Below are positions 5,487-6,143 of a DNA stretch of 6,143 nucleotides, piece after piece. The notes under the pieces were generated by a model. That model did no database searches. It worked only from the letters and a program-made list of their open reading frames with translations, and was not told where the DNA came from. The position numbers and the translations under genes are program-made. The DNA comes from an uncultured Eubacteriales bacterium (GTDB lineage: Bacteria; Bacillota; Clostridia; Lachnospirales; Bianqueaceae), in NCBI GenBank assembly GCA_902493345.1, contig CABUPM010000108.1, positions 1 to 6,143 on the forward strand, written 5' to 3'. Position 1 is the first letter of the stretch; the number at the start of each line of letters is the position of its first letter.

Positions 5487-6143
5487 CAGTAGTTCACAAT
5501 CTTGGCAAAATCCGCCTTCAGACTTGCGCCGCCGACCAGACCTCCATCAATATTCGGCATAGCAAACAGCTCGGCCGCATTGCCTGCATTAACGCTGCCG
5601 CCGTATTGCACACGGATCTCGTCTGCCACTTCCTGGCCATAGATCTCATTGACTACCTGACGGATCGCTCCGCAAACCTCTTCTGCCTGTACGCTGGTTG
5701 CTGTACGGCCTGTACCAATCGCCCAGATCGGCTCATAAGCGATTACGGCCTTCTTGGCATTCTCCGGAGATACGCCCTGCAGCGCAATCTTAACCTGCAT
5801 CCGCACCAGGTCCACTGTGATGCCCTGATCTCTCTGCTCCAGCGTCTCGCCTACGCAGATAATCGGCTTCAGATCATGCTCATATGCCTTCAATACCTTC
5901 TTGTTTACGATCTCGTCGGTCTCGCCGAAATATCCTCTGCGCTCTGAATGTCCCAGAATGACATACTCGCAGCCGCTCTCCCGAACCATGGCCGGAGAAA
6001 CTTCGCCGGTGTATGCGCCGCTCTCTTCGTAATACATATTCTGCGCGCCAATCTTGATATTGGTTCCCTTGGTCGCTTCTACTGCCAGCAGCAGAGAAAC
6101 AAACGGCGGGCAAAATACAACTTCTGTCTTATCATTTCCCGCT
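5486..6143 (-). CDS. tpiA: Triosephosphate isomerase, N-terminus beyond window edge
   Basis: Triosephosphate isomerase interconverts dihydroxyacetone phosphate and glyceraldehyde 3-phosphate as a cytosolic TIM-barrel dimer. 218 residues are visible; the reading frame is open to the right edge, entering as A-G-N-D-K and then VVFCPPF. The ATG at 6037 is an internal Met in the IGAQNMYYEESG motif, not the start. The electrophilic His is in ILGHSERR (5948-5950, equivalent to His95 of the family) and the catalytic base Glu is in AYEPIWAIGTG (equivalent to Glu167). The phosphate-binding YGGSVN and the C-terminal GGLVGGASL complete the barrel. Both catalytic residues are offset by 30 from standard numbering, so about 30 N-terminal residues, including the catalytic Lys of the NWK motif, lie outside the window and the whole protein would be about 248 residues. 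gpmI follows after 14 nt. Upstream neighbours are probably pgk and gap, by analogy with other Firmicutes. Confidence 0.97.
   Translation of the reverse strand, partial: AGNDKTEVVFCPPFVSLLLAVEATKGTNIKIGAQNMYYEESGAYTGEVSPAMVRESGCEYVILGHSERRGYFGETDEIVNKKVLKAYEHDLKPIICVGETLEQRDQGITVDLVRMQVKIALQGVSPENAKKAVIAYEPIWAIGTGRTATSVQAEEVCGAIRQVVNEIYGQEVADEIRVQYGGSVNAGNAAELFAMPNIDGGLVGGASLKADFAKIVNY

Noticed and set aside
3942..5492. A 516-codon open frame on the plus strand, antisense to essentially all of gpmI
   Set aside because: It is codon-aligned with gpmI, so its stops could arise only from TTA, CTA or TCA codons, which a strongly biased glycolytic gene avoids. It would begin with GTG without a Shine-Dalgarno site, and its product has no recognisable motif, whereas gpmI is unmistakable.
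5459..5947. A 162-codon plus-strand frame antisense to tpiA
   Set aside because: It is a shadow of the strongly conserved tpiA sequence, with no motif of its own.
1..6143. Search by eye for CRISPR arrays, tRNA or rRNA genes, IS ends, long direct repeats, toxin-antitoxin or defence genes
   Set aside because: None was seen. Intergenic space is limited to short gaps fully accounted for by promoters, ribosome-binding sites and hairpins.

Overview
The window looks like chromosomal DNA of a low-to-mid GC Gram-positive bacterium, most likely a Clostridia member (Lachnospiraceae or a related gut family). This rests on the tpiA-gpmI glycolytic order, strong AGGAGG ribosome-binding sites, consensus sigma-A type promoters, a clostridial-style M3 oligopeptidase, and a macro-domain protein with a C-terminal helix-turn-helix-like tail. 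The species cannot be named from the sequence alone. There is no sign of a phage, IS element, CRISPR array, tRNA or rRNA.

Layout. (1) Positions 1-75 are non-coding and hold a hairpin at the left edge. (2) A two-gene minus-strand operon follows: a macro-domain/HTH protein (975-1961) transcribed first, then 20 nt later a PanE/ApbA-like dehydrogenase (76-954). (3) A 181-bp divergent intergenic region (1962-2142) carries two near-consensus promoters facing away from each other, both with 17-bp spacers, and several small inverted repeats between and inside them. (4) A plus-strand, apparently single-gene unit encodes an M3-family zinc oligoendopeptidase (2143-3861). (5) A strong hairpin terminator sits in the 77-bp convergent gap. 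(6) The distal end of a glycolytic operon runs in on the minus strand from the right: triosephosphate isomerase (cut by the window edge) followed 14 nt later by cofactor-independent phosphoglycerate mutase.

How the genes work together. TpiA and GpmI are glycolytic housekeeping enzymes and probably continue a gap-pgk-tpiA-gpmI operon beyond the right edge. The M3 peptidase recycles peptides in the cytosol and is transcribed alone. The macro/HTH gene with the PanE-like gene is the least understood unit. The macro domain should bind ADP-ribose or its derivatives, the tail looks like a DNA-binding XRE-type domain, and the partner is a Rossmann-fold NAD(P) protein in which the usual ketopantoate reductase lysine and asparagines are not seen. 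A small regulator/enzyme pair responding to an NAD-derived metabolite is a reasonable but unproven reading. Most of the window is ordinary core genome; this operon and its control region are the only parts that deserve closer attention.
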